64,000 nt of DNA from NCBI RefSeq assembly GCF_020497125.1, contig NC_059073.1:139881012-139945011 (forward strand), in the 5' to 3' direction. The notes below the pieces were generated by a model. It was not told the DNA's origin, made no database searches, and saw only the letters and a program-made list of their open reading frames with translations. Shown here one piece after another: positions 23,626-35,190 of this stretch. The stretch comes from Mauremys mutica. Lineage: Eukaryota; Chordata; Testudines; Geoemydidae. The position numbers and the translations under genes were made by a program. How positions within the stretch are numbered: position 1 is the stretch's first letter; every line of letters starts with the position of its first letter.

Positions 23626-24377
23626 GCTGCTAAACTTCAGAAATATTGGCCCAAAGTGGTGTCCTTCACATAAGCAGGCCAGGAGAAAGACAAGGTAAAT
23701 AAAATGGAATATAAATCAAAAGCTTGGAAGAGCCTACCCTACAAAAATAAAAACAATTCATGTCCCTTTTCAGTTGTGTCCTAAAAGCCCATTATTAAAA
23801 TAAAACCCATCTCTCGAGAAGAATTATTTCAATCTAAGGCATCTTGGTTGGTTTGTGTATATTGATCTATTGACCTGCATGGGAGCACAGCATTATAAAT
23901 GATATTTACACTGGCTAATTGGTACCATTAACAATATAAACAGTTCCCCTTTGTTTGGCTGCAGGATAAGAATATAAATAGATTCTAGCAGGAATGCTGT
24001 TACAAGTAGATCCAAGATGACAAAGCAGGGCTCTCACATTAAAGCTACACATCTGAATTTCTCAGAAACACCACACTTTCTTCCAAATCATTACTAAGGA
24101 TGTTAGATAAGATGTTATTTATGGTATTTTTAACAGTTTTCAATCCAGAGCATAGTGTTCCTCTCCAAACCAATCTGAATGAATTTTCCAATTAACATTT
24201 AATGAGCAACAGTATCAAAGACTTCGCTGAAATGCAAAACTGAACATCTACTGCACTGTTTTGTAATTCTGTTTAAAATGTATGTTTGCTTAGTAATAAT
24301 TATCCTTTATAACACAAGACTGTTTATTGCTTGTGGATTCATTATCCTCCGGATGTTTAGTAGTTCCCCCCACCCCC

Positions 24378-24442
24378 ATATAAACAAACAAACATATATA
24401 TATTATATATACATATATAAATATATATATATATATATATTT

Positions 24443-24507
<65 letters not shown>

Positions 24508-24570
24508 CATACATACATATATATATAACAAACATAAACAAACATATATATAAACATATATATATATAAA
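24378..24570. repeat. AT-rich compound microsatellite with symmetric flanks
   Basis: A long (TA)n core interrupted by a T run near 24441-24449 is flanked on both sides by 'aaacaaacaaac' or 'acatacatacat' type units. It can form cruciforms. Frames through it (91 and 114 codons of Ile/Tyr) are artefacts. Confidence 0.9.
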
Positions 24571-24576
24571 CTAGAG

Positions 24577-24663
24577 GACAGCTCCTCAGCTGGTATAAGT
24601 CTGTGCAAATTCCACTGACTTCAGTGGAGCTCATCTATTCTACCCTAGCTGAGGCTCTGGCCT
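24577..24663. repeat. palindromic MITE with 'cagctgg' ends
   Basis: The left end, 'gacagctcctcagctggta', mirrors the right end, 'taccctagctgaggctctgg'. The centre, 'ccactgacttcagtgg', is itself a palindrome. Confidence 0.7.
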
Positions 24664-24690
24664 TGGGACAGAAATTAGCTATTTAACTTC

Positions 24691-25004
24691 ATAGGTGCCA
24701 ACTCCACTATGGCTGGAGCATCCAAAGAAAAAATTAGTGGGTGCTTAGCTCCCACTGACAGTCATCTCCCCCCACCCAGCACCTCCCGCCTGCCGGTGAC
24801 CCCACCGATCAACTCCTTTCCCTCCATCTCAGCATCTCTGCCTGCCATGGATCAGCTGTTGTGTGGCATGCAAGAGGCGCTGGGCAGGGAAGGGTTGGGG
24901 TGGAGAGGGGATGGGGTGGAACTGGGCAGGAAAAGGTGGGGTGGGGTCAGAGCTTGGAGCAGAGTTGGGTTTGAGCACCCCCAGGCACAGGAAAAAGTGG
25001 CGGC
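24691..25004. mobile_element. GC-rich non-autonomous DNA element (probable hAT)
   Basis: It begins ataggtgccaactcc, continues with 'aaaattagtgggtgcttagc' and a C-rich then G-rich interior, and ends with 'gagcacccccaggcacagga' and 'aaaaagtggcggctgtg'. A related interior lies at 26470-26830. No clean right terminal repeat or TSD is visible, so it may be truncated. The 118-codon frame here is not a gene. Confidence 0.55.
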
Positions 25005-25131
25005 TGTGTCTAAATTGGTAACGGGCAGAATTATTCTTTTATGTTTTAGACATCACTCCTCATAGAAAGAGAAAGAAAAAACATAGCAAAAGAAAGATGA
25101 GATACAGGATAACGATGAGATAAAGATGAGA

Positions 25132-25900
25132 TGTCACAGTTCGGGGCAACTGCACCTCTATTCCCCCCTTTGTGCTCCAGCAAGAGCGCCCACTTTTAGG
25201 CTCCTGAACCTTCAACTGTCACCTCTCTTGGGTGGAGACCCACATCTCTTCCCCTCTTGACCAAGGTTTTTCTAGTCTGCATAGTTCCTTGTCTACACTG
25301 TGATATTCCCAGCAAGGCAGACTGCCTAAACCAGGCTAGTGGCTGTGTTTGTGTTTAAAGGTGTGTCCATTCTCCTTACTCTTCGAAGGCTACGAACAGC
25401 ATCATTGCCAGCAATTATAAGTTATCACACAGCTTTTTCTAAACAAGCACATTTATTCTTAAGGTGAAAGCATTACAGAGAAAACATTAAAAACAATGAC
25501 AGGACTGACACACATGCTAAAAATCTTACCAGAAGTCACCCTCAACCCCAGCCTCAGGCTTTGACAGATGCCAAACTTTCCCTAAGGAAGGATTAGTCCC
25601 CCCCCCCACACACACACACTTTCAAGAGAAGGTCCTGACCATTGTTTGGATCAGAAAGAAGGCCCCAAGTCAATTTAAACTCAAGCTATTGGACCTTTCT
25701 TTGTCTGTTGGTCTCTAGAGAATCCAGTTTGAACCAGTATAGGTGAGTCTCTCCAGGTAGTGGTACATCTCTGGAGGTGTTACAACTGGAGTTAATTTGA
25801 CTGATCACCCCTCACTGTTCTTAGTTGCTGGATGGTCTGTGGTCACCCTCTCCCATGGAATTATATGCAAACCCTGCCCATAATGATGCAGAAACTTAGT
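25132..25900. mobile_element. LTR-like element, right boundary uncertain
   Basis: It starts TGTCACAGTTCGGGGC and has a consistent unique-sequence texture. The features 'cctcttgaccaaggtttttc', 'tctgttggtctctagagaat' and 'ttatatgcaaaccctgccca' agree with my memory of a chelonian repeat of this type. A CA end with matching 5-bp duplication could not be fixed. It includes a C/CA-rich microsatellite at 25599-25619. No gag-pol is present. Confidence 0.5.
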
Positions 25901-26341
25901 ACACTAGATTCTCGCACACTTATTGCGGGAAATTGCTGTATCTGTCACCATAGGTATCTTAAAAGATCGCTATTATTATTGAGGTTACTCCATTCATTTT
26001 ACATATGCATAAATTAAAGCATCCAAGAGGTTAAAGCTGTGGATTTCTGGAGCGGTGAAGGGAGTTAAGAACCCAGCTCCCATTGAAAGCCCCAACAAAA
26101 CTGTGGTTCCAAACCCATCCCAAGTGATTTGCCCAACCACAGAGTGACTAAAAAAAAAAAATCACACCTGAGAATAAAAATCACATCTCCCAACTTCTCT
26201 TCTTTAAATAACAGCCTATACTTTTTTAACCACCATTCACCAATGGCATATCCTCAGCTTCACAACACTTTTCAGCACTGTATATTTTAGTACTTTTTTT
26301 CTTTAAAAAAAGGAGAGTTTGAAATGTGATTAAATAGAATG

Positions 26342-26396
26342 GACCCAATTTTCCACTACCCATTACCTTGTGGAGTCATGTGCACCTGGGCAATTA
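26342..26396. repeat. MITE, left half interrupted by insertion
   Basis: 'gacccaattttccactaccc' and 'tgtggagtcatgtgcacctg' match the family whose intact copy is at 27817-27965. The right half continues at 26924-26985 ('gtgagaagtgggtgtaaatg', 'cagcattctccacc'). The two halves are separated by the TA-flanked element at 26397-26921. Confidence 0.65.
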
Positions 26397-26921
26397 GGGT
26401 GACCAGATGAGAGACGTGAAATATCGGGACACGGGGTGAAGGGGGGTGCCGGCGGAGCAAAAAAGCCAAGAGCCGGCAGAACATAGGAAAAATTGGTGGG
26501 GACTGAGCTCCCACCAGCAGCTCCACGCCCCGCCCCCCCACACCAGCTCACCTTCGCTCTGTCTCCATCTCCCCTGAGCTGGATGCCGCGTCCTGCTTCT
26601 CCCCCCTCCCTCCAGCGCTTGCGCCACCATACAGCTGATTAGCGCAAGCCTGGGAGGGAGGGGTGAGGAGGAGGAATGCAGCATGCTTGGGGAAGAGGTG
26701 GGGCCAGGGCGGGGACTTGAGGAGGGATCCAATAGGGCAGTGAGGGGCGGGGCTGGGGGGGCGGGGTGGAATTGGGGCGGTGGGGCGCGAGCCCCCTCCG
26801 CCTGTGCACCAGAGGGCAAAATATCAGGACAATTCGCCTCCCAACAGAACATCGGTCGGGATGCAGGACAAACAAGTAAATATTGGGACAGTCCTGATAA
26901 AATCGGGACGTCTGGTCACCC
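26397..26921. mobile_element. mariner/Tc1-like non-autonomous element, 525 bp
   Basis: The ends are inverted, gggtgaccagat on the left and 'tctggtcaccc' on the right, and each is flanked by TA (26395-26396 and 26922-26923), the TSD of Tc1/mariner transposases. Next to each end the sequence mentions 'atcgggac'. The interior 26470-26830 is very GC-rich and resembles the element at 24691-25004, so this copy probably captured or was invaded by another element. Open frames up to 152 codons through the GC-rich interior have no transposase motif. Confidence 0.82.
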
Positions 26922-26923
26922 TA

Positions 26924-26985
26924 TGGGCAATGTATGTGAGAAGTGGGTGTAAATGCTACTATTCTGACTGGGCAGCATTCTCCAC
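26924..26985. repeat. MITE, right half after insertion
   Basis: Continuation of the repeat begun at 26342, as shown by order and spacing of 'gggtgtaaatgctac' and 'gggcagcattctccacc' relative to the copy at 27817. Confidence 0.6.
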
Positions 26986-27049
26986 CGCTTAGAACTAACT
27001 TTCCACAGACTTAGTTAACTATCCTAGATGCAAAATAGTAAGAATCAAT

Positions 27050-27110
27050 CCCATTAACTTAAATGGCGTTACTCCGAAATCACATTGCTGTAAGCGTGAC
27101 CTGAATCAGT
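27050..27110. repeat. MITE fragment
   Basis: 'cccattaacttaaatggcgt' and 'tactccgaaatcacattgct' end with 'gacctgaatcagtct', a diverged half of the 'gaagtcaatggagttac' family. Confidence 0.45.
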
Positions 27111-27288
27111 CTTTGTTGTCTCTTCCATTCAAATGGTTCTGAGCTATTCCTAGCCTCCTATCCACCCCCTTCAAACAGTTGGCAGCAGAGTCTTGTGGAT
27201 AAAATACTACCCAGGAATAAACCATAATTGCAATTAAGAAGCTACAGAAATCTCTGAAGGCTGCAATACATTCATTTCCTTGGAAACC

Positions 27289-27376
27289 GGGCCAGATCCC
27301 CAGCTACAGCAAATCGGCACTTGCAGCATTGGAGTTAATGGAAATACTTCATTTACGCTACTTGAGGATTTGGCCC
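27289..27376. repeat. palindromic MITE with gggccagat ends
   Basis: The left end gggccagatccccagc mirrors the right end 'cttgaggatttggccc', and the middle reads 'gcattggagttaatgg'. Good two-ended copy. Confidence 0.75.
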
Positions 27377-27816
27377 GACTGTCTGAGAAATCAATCCACT
27401 TGTGTGTGGGAGGGAGAGAATAAGATCCACCTTTCCAGATTATTCAGCATCGCTGAAGAGGTACGAGTCCGCTGATGTGCCACTTGGCATTGCAGTTTGG
27501 CACTTCCCATGGCAGAGCACTGTCCGTAAAAGATGCATCCATTGTCAGTGCAGCACAGTCACTGAGCTGTGGTTGCCCTGGAGCCACAGGGGTTACAGTA
27601 ACATTGGGTTTCCCTCATTACTGCAAGCAAATGAACGTGTGCACAGCAAAAGCAAGAATAAAGCCTCTTGGGCTGATCCTAGCCTTGAGATTCAGGGTCA
27701 TGTAAGGCGGGGTTGGGCACCTCAACGTGACAGCTCAGCCATGGAGCAGGAGAAGGCTCATCATAAAACTGGAGGGGATGGGCTAGTGGCCTGAGACACA
27801 AGTTAAAAGAAACCAA

Positions 27817-27965
27817 GGGCCTGATTCTCCATTGCACTCATAGGATCATTTGCACTGGTGCAAAATGGGTGTAAAATGCTATCAGAGCCACATGGCAGCA
27901 TTTCCCACTCATTTTGCACAGGGGTAAATGGCTCTACCGGATGCAAAAGGTGGGGAATCGGGCCC
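27817..27965. repeat. palindromic MITE, 149 bp, complete
   Basis: gggcctgattctcc at the left is mirrored by 'ggggaatcgggccc' at the right, and inner words such as 'atttgcactggtgcaaaatg' mirror 'cattttgcacaggggtaaat'. It is the best complete copy of its family here and reveals the interrupted copy at 26342-26985. Confidence 0.8.
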
Positions 27966-28154
27966 ACAGAGCCCAATTCTGAACTCATTTATACCAGTTT
28001 GAGTCTCAAATACACGGAGATTGCTTGGGTGTGTGTGTGGAGGGAAGCTCAGAATCAGGCTCATACAGGCCCACAGTCCCTTCTAAGCAGAGGTTATTGA
28101 GCCCTTTATACTTAGCACACAGACAAAGTGAGAAGAGACTTAGGCCCTGCATTT

Positions 28155-28232
28155 CACTGGTATAGATCAAGAGTAACTCCACTGAAATCACTGGAGTTAC
28201 ACAGCCATAAGTGAAAGGAGAATTAAGCCCAG
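28155..28232. repeat. MITE fragment ('gagtaactccactgaaatcactggagttac')
   Basis: The centre is an inverted pair, gtaactccactg and 'cactggagttac'. The right edge, 'gagaattaagccc', resembles the usual family end. Confidence 0.65.
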
Positions 28233-28559
28233 ACTGTACTTTAAAAGAGTCCTGGGTACTTGCTTTCCATGGGCATTAAATATCTCACAGCACTTCGTGT
28301 AAGTCCTGGGGGTTGTCTTGGTATCTACAGCTAAAATTACCCCATATCCCACCCTTATACATTTTTGTTGGCTGCATTTCATTGGTGCTGGATATAGCTG
28401 ATCAGATCCTTTGGGATCTTGCAGTATGAACAGTCCTGGATAAATGCACCATCTTAGTACACAATGGATTGGGAAAGTAACTGTGGAAAAGGCTACTGTT
28501 TCCTGTGTTAAACAAGGATTTCTGTGCCAGTCCCCATAAGGACCAAAGCGATTTAGTTA

Positions 28560-28645
28560 GACTTGAGTAGGTGGAGTAACACTAATGAAATCAAGGGCAT
28601 TGACTGGATTCACCCCTGTGTAAAGTGAGATGGGAATCAGCCCTT
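28560..28645. repeat. MITE fragment
   Basis: 'ggagtaacactaatgaaatc' then 'cacccctgtgtaaagtgaga' and 'gggaatcagccc'. Diverged relative of 28155-28232. Confidence 0.5.
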
Positions 28646-29563
28646 CAGTGTGTAAACAAAATAAATGGTAATTTCTTTAAAACCAGTTTGAATGGTGAGA
28701 GATGTTGGCCTTAAGCAGACAATTGTTATTAAATATATTAAGCTATATGGTATCTTCGAAGTAGTTGAACAAATTCCATCTAACAAAAAAAAGGCCACAA
28801 AAGTGTGACACAGTTAGCAGGAATCCAGTTCTTAGAGATCTCTGATGTACTGTCACTGTGCTAAATCGATGACTGACAGGCTGCGTAGGCTACTCTAAAC
28901 TGCCACTTTCTTTTATAAAAAAAAAGAAGTAAACTTAGTTCTTGAGTGCCAGCGACTTAACTGGAGCAGAAGAGTCCTCACTGCACAGCTGTGTACAAAA
29001 AAAAGCTACCACCAGGGAGAGTCAGAACAATTCCACTCGCCATTGTGAAATCAGGCTTTGCACGTGGATCTGAGAAAGTCCCACATGCATCAGGGAGAAA
29101 AGCCCCCTGAAGTCAAACCTACAGACATGGCAGCAGATCAGCAGCCTCTCTCTGAGACTGCCGCAGAGGCTGGCAGACTCATACGTGATGGCGCATTTAG
29201 CCACCCACACTTCTGCCCAATGCCCTTCGTGAAAAACAAATTGCATTGATAAAGAGCTGCTGCAAGAAAGACGATTGGAACAGAAGCTATCCTCAGTGAT
29301 GGGCAGCCGTATACCATGGGACGCAGGAAGGATGGATGGATAGATAGAATTATGTGCCCGGTTAGCACTGGCAATGTGATTGGTGAACGGGCTAAGGGCA
29401 ATGAAGAACTAACCTCCTTTTAAATGACAGATACTGCGCAACTGTTCTACTACTCTGTGTTTGCACAGCATCTTTCACAGTGAGATCCCATTCTTGATCG
29501 GTCCATCAGTACTACTGTAATGAACAAAATAAATATACATGTACACAGGGCTGGATTAACCCT

Positions 29564-29790
29564 GGGTATGGCTACACAGCAATTAAGCACCCACAGCTGG
29601 CAGGGCTTGGGCTGCAAGGCTGTAAAACTGCAGTGGAGATATGTGGGCTCAGGCTGGAGCCTGAGCTTTGGGACATTCCTTCCCCCCCGAAACATTTAGC
29701 ACCACAGCCTGAGCCCCGTGAGCCTGAGTCAACTAACTTGGGCCAGCCATGGGCATGCCATGAGTCTTTTATTCCCGTGTCAACATACCG
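29564..29790. mobile_element. non-autonomous DNA element with ggtatg ends
   Basis: The left end 'gggtatggctacac' and right end 'gtgtcaacatacc' are imperfect inverted repeats. The interior has paired words 'gcctgagc' and 'ggctcaggc'. The copy at 35191-35476 shares this layout. The TSD is not clear, so the superfamily is left open. Confidence 0.6.
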
Positions 29791-30287
29791 CCTATGAAAG
29801 CTCAAAGAGCAGACATAATCCATCTGAAGTGATGATGCTCAAGAGACTGCAGGTTCCAGGCCCAGGGATCTAATCTCAGCTTTATGCTTCCACAGTTCAC
29901 TCGACTTTTGCCCAGCATGCAGTGCCAAACCAGTCAGAGATGAGTATTTTGTTTTTGTCTGTATTTAAAACACAAATACCTGGGGTTTTTACTACCATGT
30001 AAGTTCCTGTTGCAATTTATAGGCATTTTCAATCCACGTCTCCCTGTGAGTACGAGATACATGGCTCGGTCTATTGAGCCTGACACCTCAGAAGGGTCAG
30101 AACAGCTACTGCAATGAAAAAGAAAGCTAAAAAAGGAGGCTTTCCAAATCTTGAGAGCAGCAAGCAAAAAGTGGTAAGAAGCCATTCAGGGAGAATGGAA
30201 TGAAAGCTGCAAACACCATTCCTCAAAGAAGAGCTTAAAATGTTACTCTTTCCACTGACATATTCTTCTAATGTACATTGGAGCCTT

Positions 30288-30545
30288 AGACTCATAGAAT
30301 ATCAGGGTTGGAAGGAACCTCAAGAGGTCATCTACTCCAACCCCCTGCTCAAAGCAGGACCAATCCTCAGTCATCCCAGCCAGGGCTTTGTCAAGCCAGG
30401 CCTTAAAAACCTCTAAGGAAGGAGATTCCACCACCTCCCTAGGTAACCCATTCCAGTGCTTCACCACCCTCCGAGTGAAAAAGTTTTTCCTAATATCCAC
30501 AATAGTCTTGTGGTCTTATTTTTTGTGACCTAGGTCTCACACTAC
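30288..30545 (-). mobile_element. CR1 LINE 3' end, antisense
   Basis: It begins with the antisense CR1 terminus 'catagaatatcagggttgga' and 'agaggtcatctactcc'. On the minus strand it encodes [20 protein letters not shown] and then [17 protein letters not shown], the usual CR1 ORF2 C-terminus (FFT/HWN-LP-EVV motif). About 250 bp, 5'-truncated, and well preserved, so it may be one of the younger CR1 copies. Confidence 0.93.
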
Positions 30546-30607
30546 CGAAATGCATCTACTAGTTTGAAGCACAATGCTAAAGATTAAGCTGGAGAGGGGA
30601 ATGTTTT

Positions 30608-30725
30608 CCAGTGGCTAAAGCAGAAGACTGAACAGTAGGGCCGTTGGATTAGGTTTCTGGCTCCACTGCAAGTCACTGCGTGGTCTATGGCAAGTCATAG
30701 ACCTCCATTTAACCTGTTGTGAAAT
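30608..30725 (+). repeat. MIR-type SINE head, sense
   Basis: 'ccagtggctaaagcagaaga', then 'ctggctccactgcaagtcac' and 'ggcaagtcatagacctcca' follow the tRNA-derived head and core of the SINE. Diverged. Confidence 0.6.
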
Positions 30726-31639
30726 ATTCCCTCCACAGAATCCACAAGATGGTGCTATGGAGGTAGCCAAACCCCTTATCCCCAAATGCATAGCTCTCCA
30801 GGCCTACACAAGGACTTGAAGACTTGACCCATACAAAATTAAAGTGATACATGCTCATTTAAGCCCTGATCTTGCACCATTAAAGTGAATGGGAACTTTG
30901 CCATTGACGTCAATCAGCACAGAATCAAGTCCTTGTGCCTCCCTTACACACTAGAGTCTTGATCTTGCCACCCACTTAAGATCTATTTTGAGGGCCTAAA
31001 TACCTACTCCACCAGTAATAGCACTGATATCAATGAAACTAACTGAGGACTAAGATACTACTTGACCGGCATAAAAGTGGCTAAATCCAGACAAGTATGA
31101 ATAATACTACTACTGTTATCTCTTGTTTCAGGAAGATTTTCAGACGAGTCCAATTTTGTATCATTTTTTTTTAAATCATCAGACCTTTCTTATAACAATT
31201 CCTAGTTTTTAAATGTGAAGAAAATTGACACAAAAATGAAAACCCAGGTTCAGATAACATTTATAACCCAATAACCTTTAATGTGTGTCATAAAAAGGGG
31301 ATTTGGTGCAGTAATTGATAATTTTTGAACAAGCAATAGACAAGATATATGTTGGTACTTATTAATTATATGGAATAATTATAGGTTTTAGAAGCTGCCT
31401 GGCTGCAAGGACACTATCTGCAAAGAAGATAATTAAAAGCTAAATATTATTTTTTCCATGTGCCCAGTAAGGTAGATCCTATAGATAAAATACATGCACC
31501 ATCTTCAGGCTTCTGTTCCATAGCACTGTTAGGAAGTTTCTTTATCCCTACCCAACAAAGGGAATTTTCTGGCATTCCACAAACACGGATGAGTTTATCT
31601 AGGTACTTATATGGCTCCTATCACAATATTATCTGAACG

Positions 31640-31905
31640 CCTCACTGTCTTTGATATATTTATCCTCATAATCCCTCTGGCTTGGTAGAGAAGTGCTATT
31701 ATCCCCATTTTACTGATGGGAAAACCAAGGCACAGAGAGACTCAGACCCAGATTGTTAAAGATACTTTGGCACTGCTCTGCTGAGTACTGCAATGTTTAA
31801 ATACACATCTGGGTTCAAGGTCACTTGCCCAAGGTCACACAGGGAAGCAGGGAATTTAAGGTGGGTATCCAGAGTCCAAATACAGCACCTTAAATCCTGG
31901 ACCAT
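31640..31905 (-). repeat. MIR-type SINE, antisense, with internal insertion
   Basis: 'tatccccattttactgatgg', 'gaaaaccaaggcacagagag', then about 75 bp of foreign sequence ('gactcagacccagattg' to 'cacatctgggtt'), then 'ggtcacttgcccaaggtcac'. The inserted piece, bounded by 'cagac' and 'tctgg', looks like a small palindromic MITE. Confidence 0.65.
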
Positions 31906-33162
31906 TCCTTAACTCTGATGAGCATGGTGGAAGCTGGGTGAAATTTTGGTGGACTCTACATCTTTAGGCAAAAGCTGCTTTGGTCTCTAAAATTATGCAC
32001 TGAAATTGGACTGCCTCTCCATTTTGCACCCTTAAAACACAGAGTTGCACACACAAACACACAGTAAATGGCCAGTAGACTGAGCAATGAAGAATTAAGG
32101 GAAAACATCCAATAACTACAATATAAGTCAAGCTATTTCTCCGACAGCTGGGAAGAAAGAGAAGACAGATCTTACTGAATGACAAGGACATTAGGTACCA
32201 GATATGGGCAGCTCAATCCCAATAGACCTTTCCTGGGGAGTCAATGGGAACGGAAGGAACTCAGCAGTTTGCAGGTTTGAGCCCTTGCTGTGCTGTTCAA
32301 GGCTTGTCAGTCTAGGTACGTACTGTGTACAGCCTCTGTCATGGCATCTGAGCACCTCCCACGAGATCAGAACAGCAGGTCCGTTCCAGGGACTCACACA
32401 AGCTCACTATATACTCTCCTCAGTGGTACTGGAGTAGTTGTACTTCCCAGTGGGATTTTGGAGAACAAGTTTTGACACCACCCTCTACTGTGGGCTCTTT
32501 GGTAATGCAACTGAGCATTACCACTTTCCCTTTCAGGCTCCATCCTTCATCTTTTAAGTCCAGGGGAGTTTTGCCATTGGAAGCAGGAAAGGCTTTTAGT
32601 TTGGAACTCCTGCTAGTTGAAAAGCCTTCAAATGCCTCTCTCTCAGCTATACAATTCATTTATTTTCCTGTAGGCTTTCAGAGTCTATTGAATTTTACTT
32701 CCCCCCCAATCCCCCAGCCCCCGCTGACTCTTCAGCCTTTTCTAGAAAGTGTTACTTAGAAGTTAACAAGCAGAAAGAGAATTAATGAGATGAACAGAAG
32801 CAGACTCCAAATGGTTTCTTCATTCAATGCAAACTTCGTTCTGTATGGGGTAGCCTATTTCCTGTTGTCAAAATCAATTATCAGGAAAAACAACAGGCTT
32901 GAGATCCAACAATTTCCTGCTATTGTTTCTTTCTTTCTTTTTTTAAAATGTCAAAATATTTATCCTCTTATTTTTTTTTCATACCGTCACCACTGATTCT
33001 GCTTTTCAAAACTGCTATGTCATGAGACGAGCTCCAAGATACACTTCCATGTTTTCTCATACATAATTCATTCTCGTGGGAAGCGATTCACTTTTGGCCG
33101 GAGGACCGCCACTTAAGTGCTAGCAGGTGAATTTCACCCTTGGTTTAATACCCAGATCTTCC

Positions 33163-33365
33163 ACAGATTGCCTGTGTGACCTTGGGCAAGTCATCTAGCT
33201 TTTGCTTCTGTTCCTTATTTGTAAAATAGACATCATACACCCTCTCTCTCACCCTTTGTCTTCTCTTGTTAGTCTGTAAAATCTCTGGCAGGGACTATTT
33301 CTTAGCACGTGCTTATACAGGGGCCCTGATCTCAGATGAGGGCTCTAGGAACTACAATCCAAATA
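33163..33365 (+). repeat. MIR-type SINE with tail, sense
   Basis: 'tgcctgtgtgaccttgggca', 'agtcatctagc', 'ttatttgtaaaatagacatc' give the core. The tail follows: 'agtctgtaaaatctctggca', 'ttcttagcacgtgcttatac' and 'ggggccctgatctcag', then 'ggctctaggaactac'. This is the clearest sense copy in the window and defines the tail used to recognise the others. Confidence 0.82.
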
Positions 33366-33686
33366 CATACAGTAATCCTAATGAGTGATGATAATTTCTC
33401 AGGAGCCTAGGGATTATGTTCTATATAAAAACATGATACTGGTGGAACTATAAACATAGTCACACAATATTTAAATGTTGCTATCCCTCCATAGCCTTTA
33501 AAAAAAATGGAAAAAAAATAGCTGATCCTAGGAGACATGCAATACCAAAACCAATTTACTGGGGTCTGTTCTATGGCCTTAGTACAGTACAGAGAATATG
33601 TACTGGACTCTAACTTGATACCCTGAGGCTCAGAAGGCTCTCACACCATTACTATACTGTAGATTGCTCACCATACACTGTTCCAC

Positions 33687-33715
33687 TGTGTGTGTGTGTG
33701 TGTATATATTAGTCC
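33687..33715. repeat. (TG)n(TA)n microsatellite
   Basis: A short TG run passing into TA, 9 bp upstream of the perfect inverted repeat. Confidence 0.85.
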
Positions 33716-33723
33716 TCAGTTAG

Positions 33724-33848
33724 TTTAGAAGGTTTGAAAAAAAACCTGAACAGATACATTCAAAGCTATCACATATATATATATATATATTTTTTTAATG
33801 TGATAGCTTTGAATGTATCTGTTCAGGTTTTTTTTCAAACCTTCTAAA
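33724..33848. repeat. perfect 51-bp inverted repeat with 23-bp AT loop
   Basis: The left arm 33724-33774 (begins tttagaaggtttg, ends gctatcacat) is exactly complementary, base for base, to the right arm 33798-33848. The spacer 33775-33797 is only alternating AT followed by a T run. The symmetry stops outside the arms. There is no known transposon terminal motif, TSD or protein. Perfect arms imply either recent origin or recent gene-conversion-like correction. If transcribed it would fold into a long dsRNA hairpin. Confidence 0.97.
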
Positions 33849-34621
33849 TTTGTTCTACAAGTTAAGAAATCTATAATTTGGTACTTATTTGGGGGAGGAA
33901 GATAAGGAACATTACACCAGATGGTAAGTACAAAAACTCAAGAACAAAACTATTCTTGAAATCAAGAACACATTTCTGTATAATGGACCATATAATTAAT
34001 CCATGAGCGAGATGACAAAGTCCCTAATCATACAAACAGTCAGCTGGTTCTTTGTAGATTTGGTTATTAACTCAACTGTTTCATTTAATACTCCGAGCTA
34101 ATGAGGGGTCTCGCATCCTGACAAGCTGAACATTAGTGAATTTCGGCACTGAGCACAAGATGTTCAGAAGGTTTAGTGGCATGTGCAAACAGCAATTATA
34201 AAAATTAGAAGGGGATGGCCATTTTGAGAGTGCTTATACAAGCTCCATGGTGGTTTTAACCCAGGGAGATCATTCTCTTAGTAAGTAATCTTGTTTGAAG
34301 CCTTGTTTGCCAGGAAAGGAACACACTTCTTCAGTTGGCTACAGCTCAGAGAGAAAGCCCTCATGCATTGTCAAAAACTTTCACTTCTTGTTCATCAGCA
34401 AGAACCTACATAAAACAAGGTCGGTGCCTGCAAATCCGTCAGTGAAGGCCTCAGCGTGCTCATTTTGTTTAGCCCAAAATAAAGCTTTTGACATACTTGA
34501 CTCCCCTACTGGGTAATGATCTGGCATTGTTCAAATGTTGTTTACCACTCGGAATTAAAGGCACATTTGTGGCATCACATGAGCCCCCACACACACCGCC
34601 AAACACTTGGTGTAATTATAC

Positions 34622-34715
34622 TGAATGTTGTTGGGCCTGACTCTCATTTACATGAAGGCCCCTTTACACCACTCTGCTAAAAGGGAGCCTTAAATAGGTG
34701 TAAATTACAGCAACG
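34622..34715. repeat. MITE fragment
   Basis: 'gggcctgactctcatttaca' and 'aaggcccctttacacc' are mirrored loosely by 'agggagccttaaataggtg' and 'taaattacagc'. Right terminus missing. Confidence 0.55.
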
Positions 34716-35190
34716 AGCTTTGGTTTCAGTGCGCTCCTGTTCCTTTCAATTACTAGTCCTGGACTGGGGCAACTGCTAATGTTTCTGTGCTGCAGAAGTG
34801 AAGATAATATATGCTAATATTATTTATAAGTAACCAATAAACCAGTGAAATGTGCAGCAGCTTGGAGTTCAACCTAAATAAGGGATATTGACAGCTGTCC
34901 TTGCAATGCGGTGTTATTTAGGATGTTCTGAAACATTAGTTTAATTGAATATGATTAAACTGAGCATTTCAATGGTTCTTCGGACTGTACAGCTAGCTGT
35001 AGAAAATTAGCACCAGATCTATTTACAGCAAAAAGTGCACTGGGAATGAGTAATTGTACACCATTTACAAATTATATTATGGTCATTCTGCCAATATGTA
35101 TCACTGAGTCACAAGGGCTGCAGGCATCAGTTTGGCTGGAAATTTTTTGTGTTTTATATGTATATAGGCTGGGATTTTCAAAGCAATTTA

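Noticed and set aside
24278..24634. 91- and 114-codon frames of Ile/Tyr repeats
   Set aside because: They are translations of an AT dinucleotide microsatellite.
26394..26852. 152-codon minus-strand frame in GC-rich DNA
   Set aside because: It runs through the GC-rich core of a non-autonomous mariner-like element. Pro/Ser-rich composition follows from base content, with no transposase catalytic motif.
30243..30500. 85-codon minus-strand frame as a host gene
   Set aside because: [10 protein letters not shown] is the CR1 ORF2 C-terminus, and the CR1 3' end follows directly.
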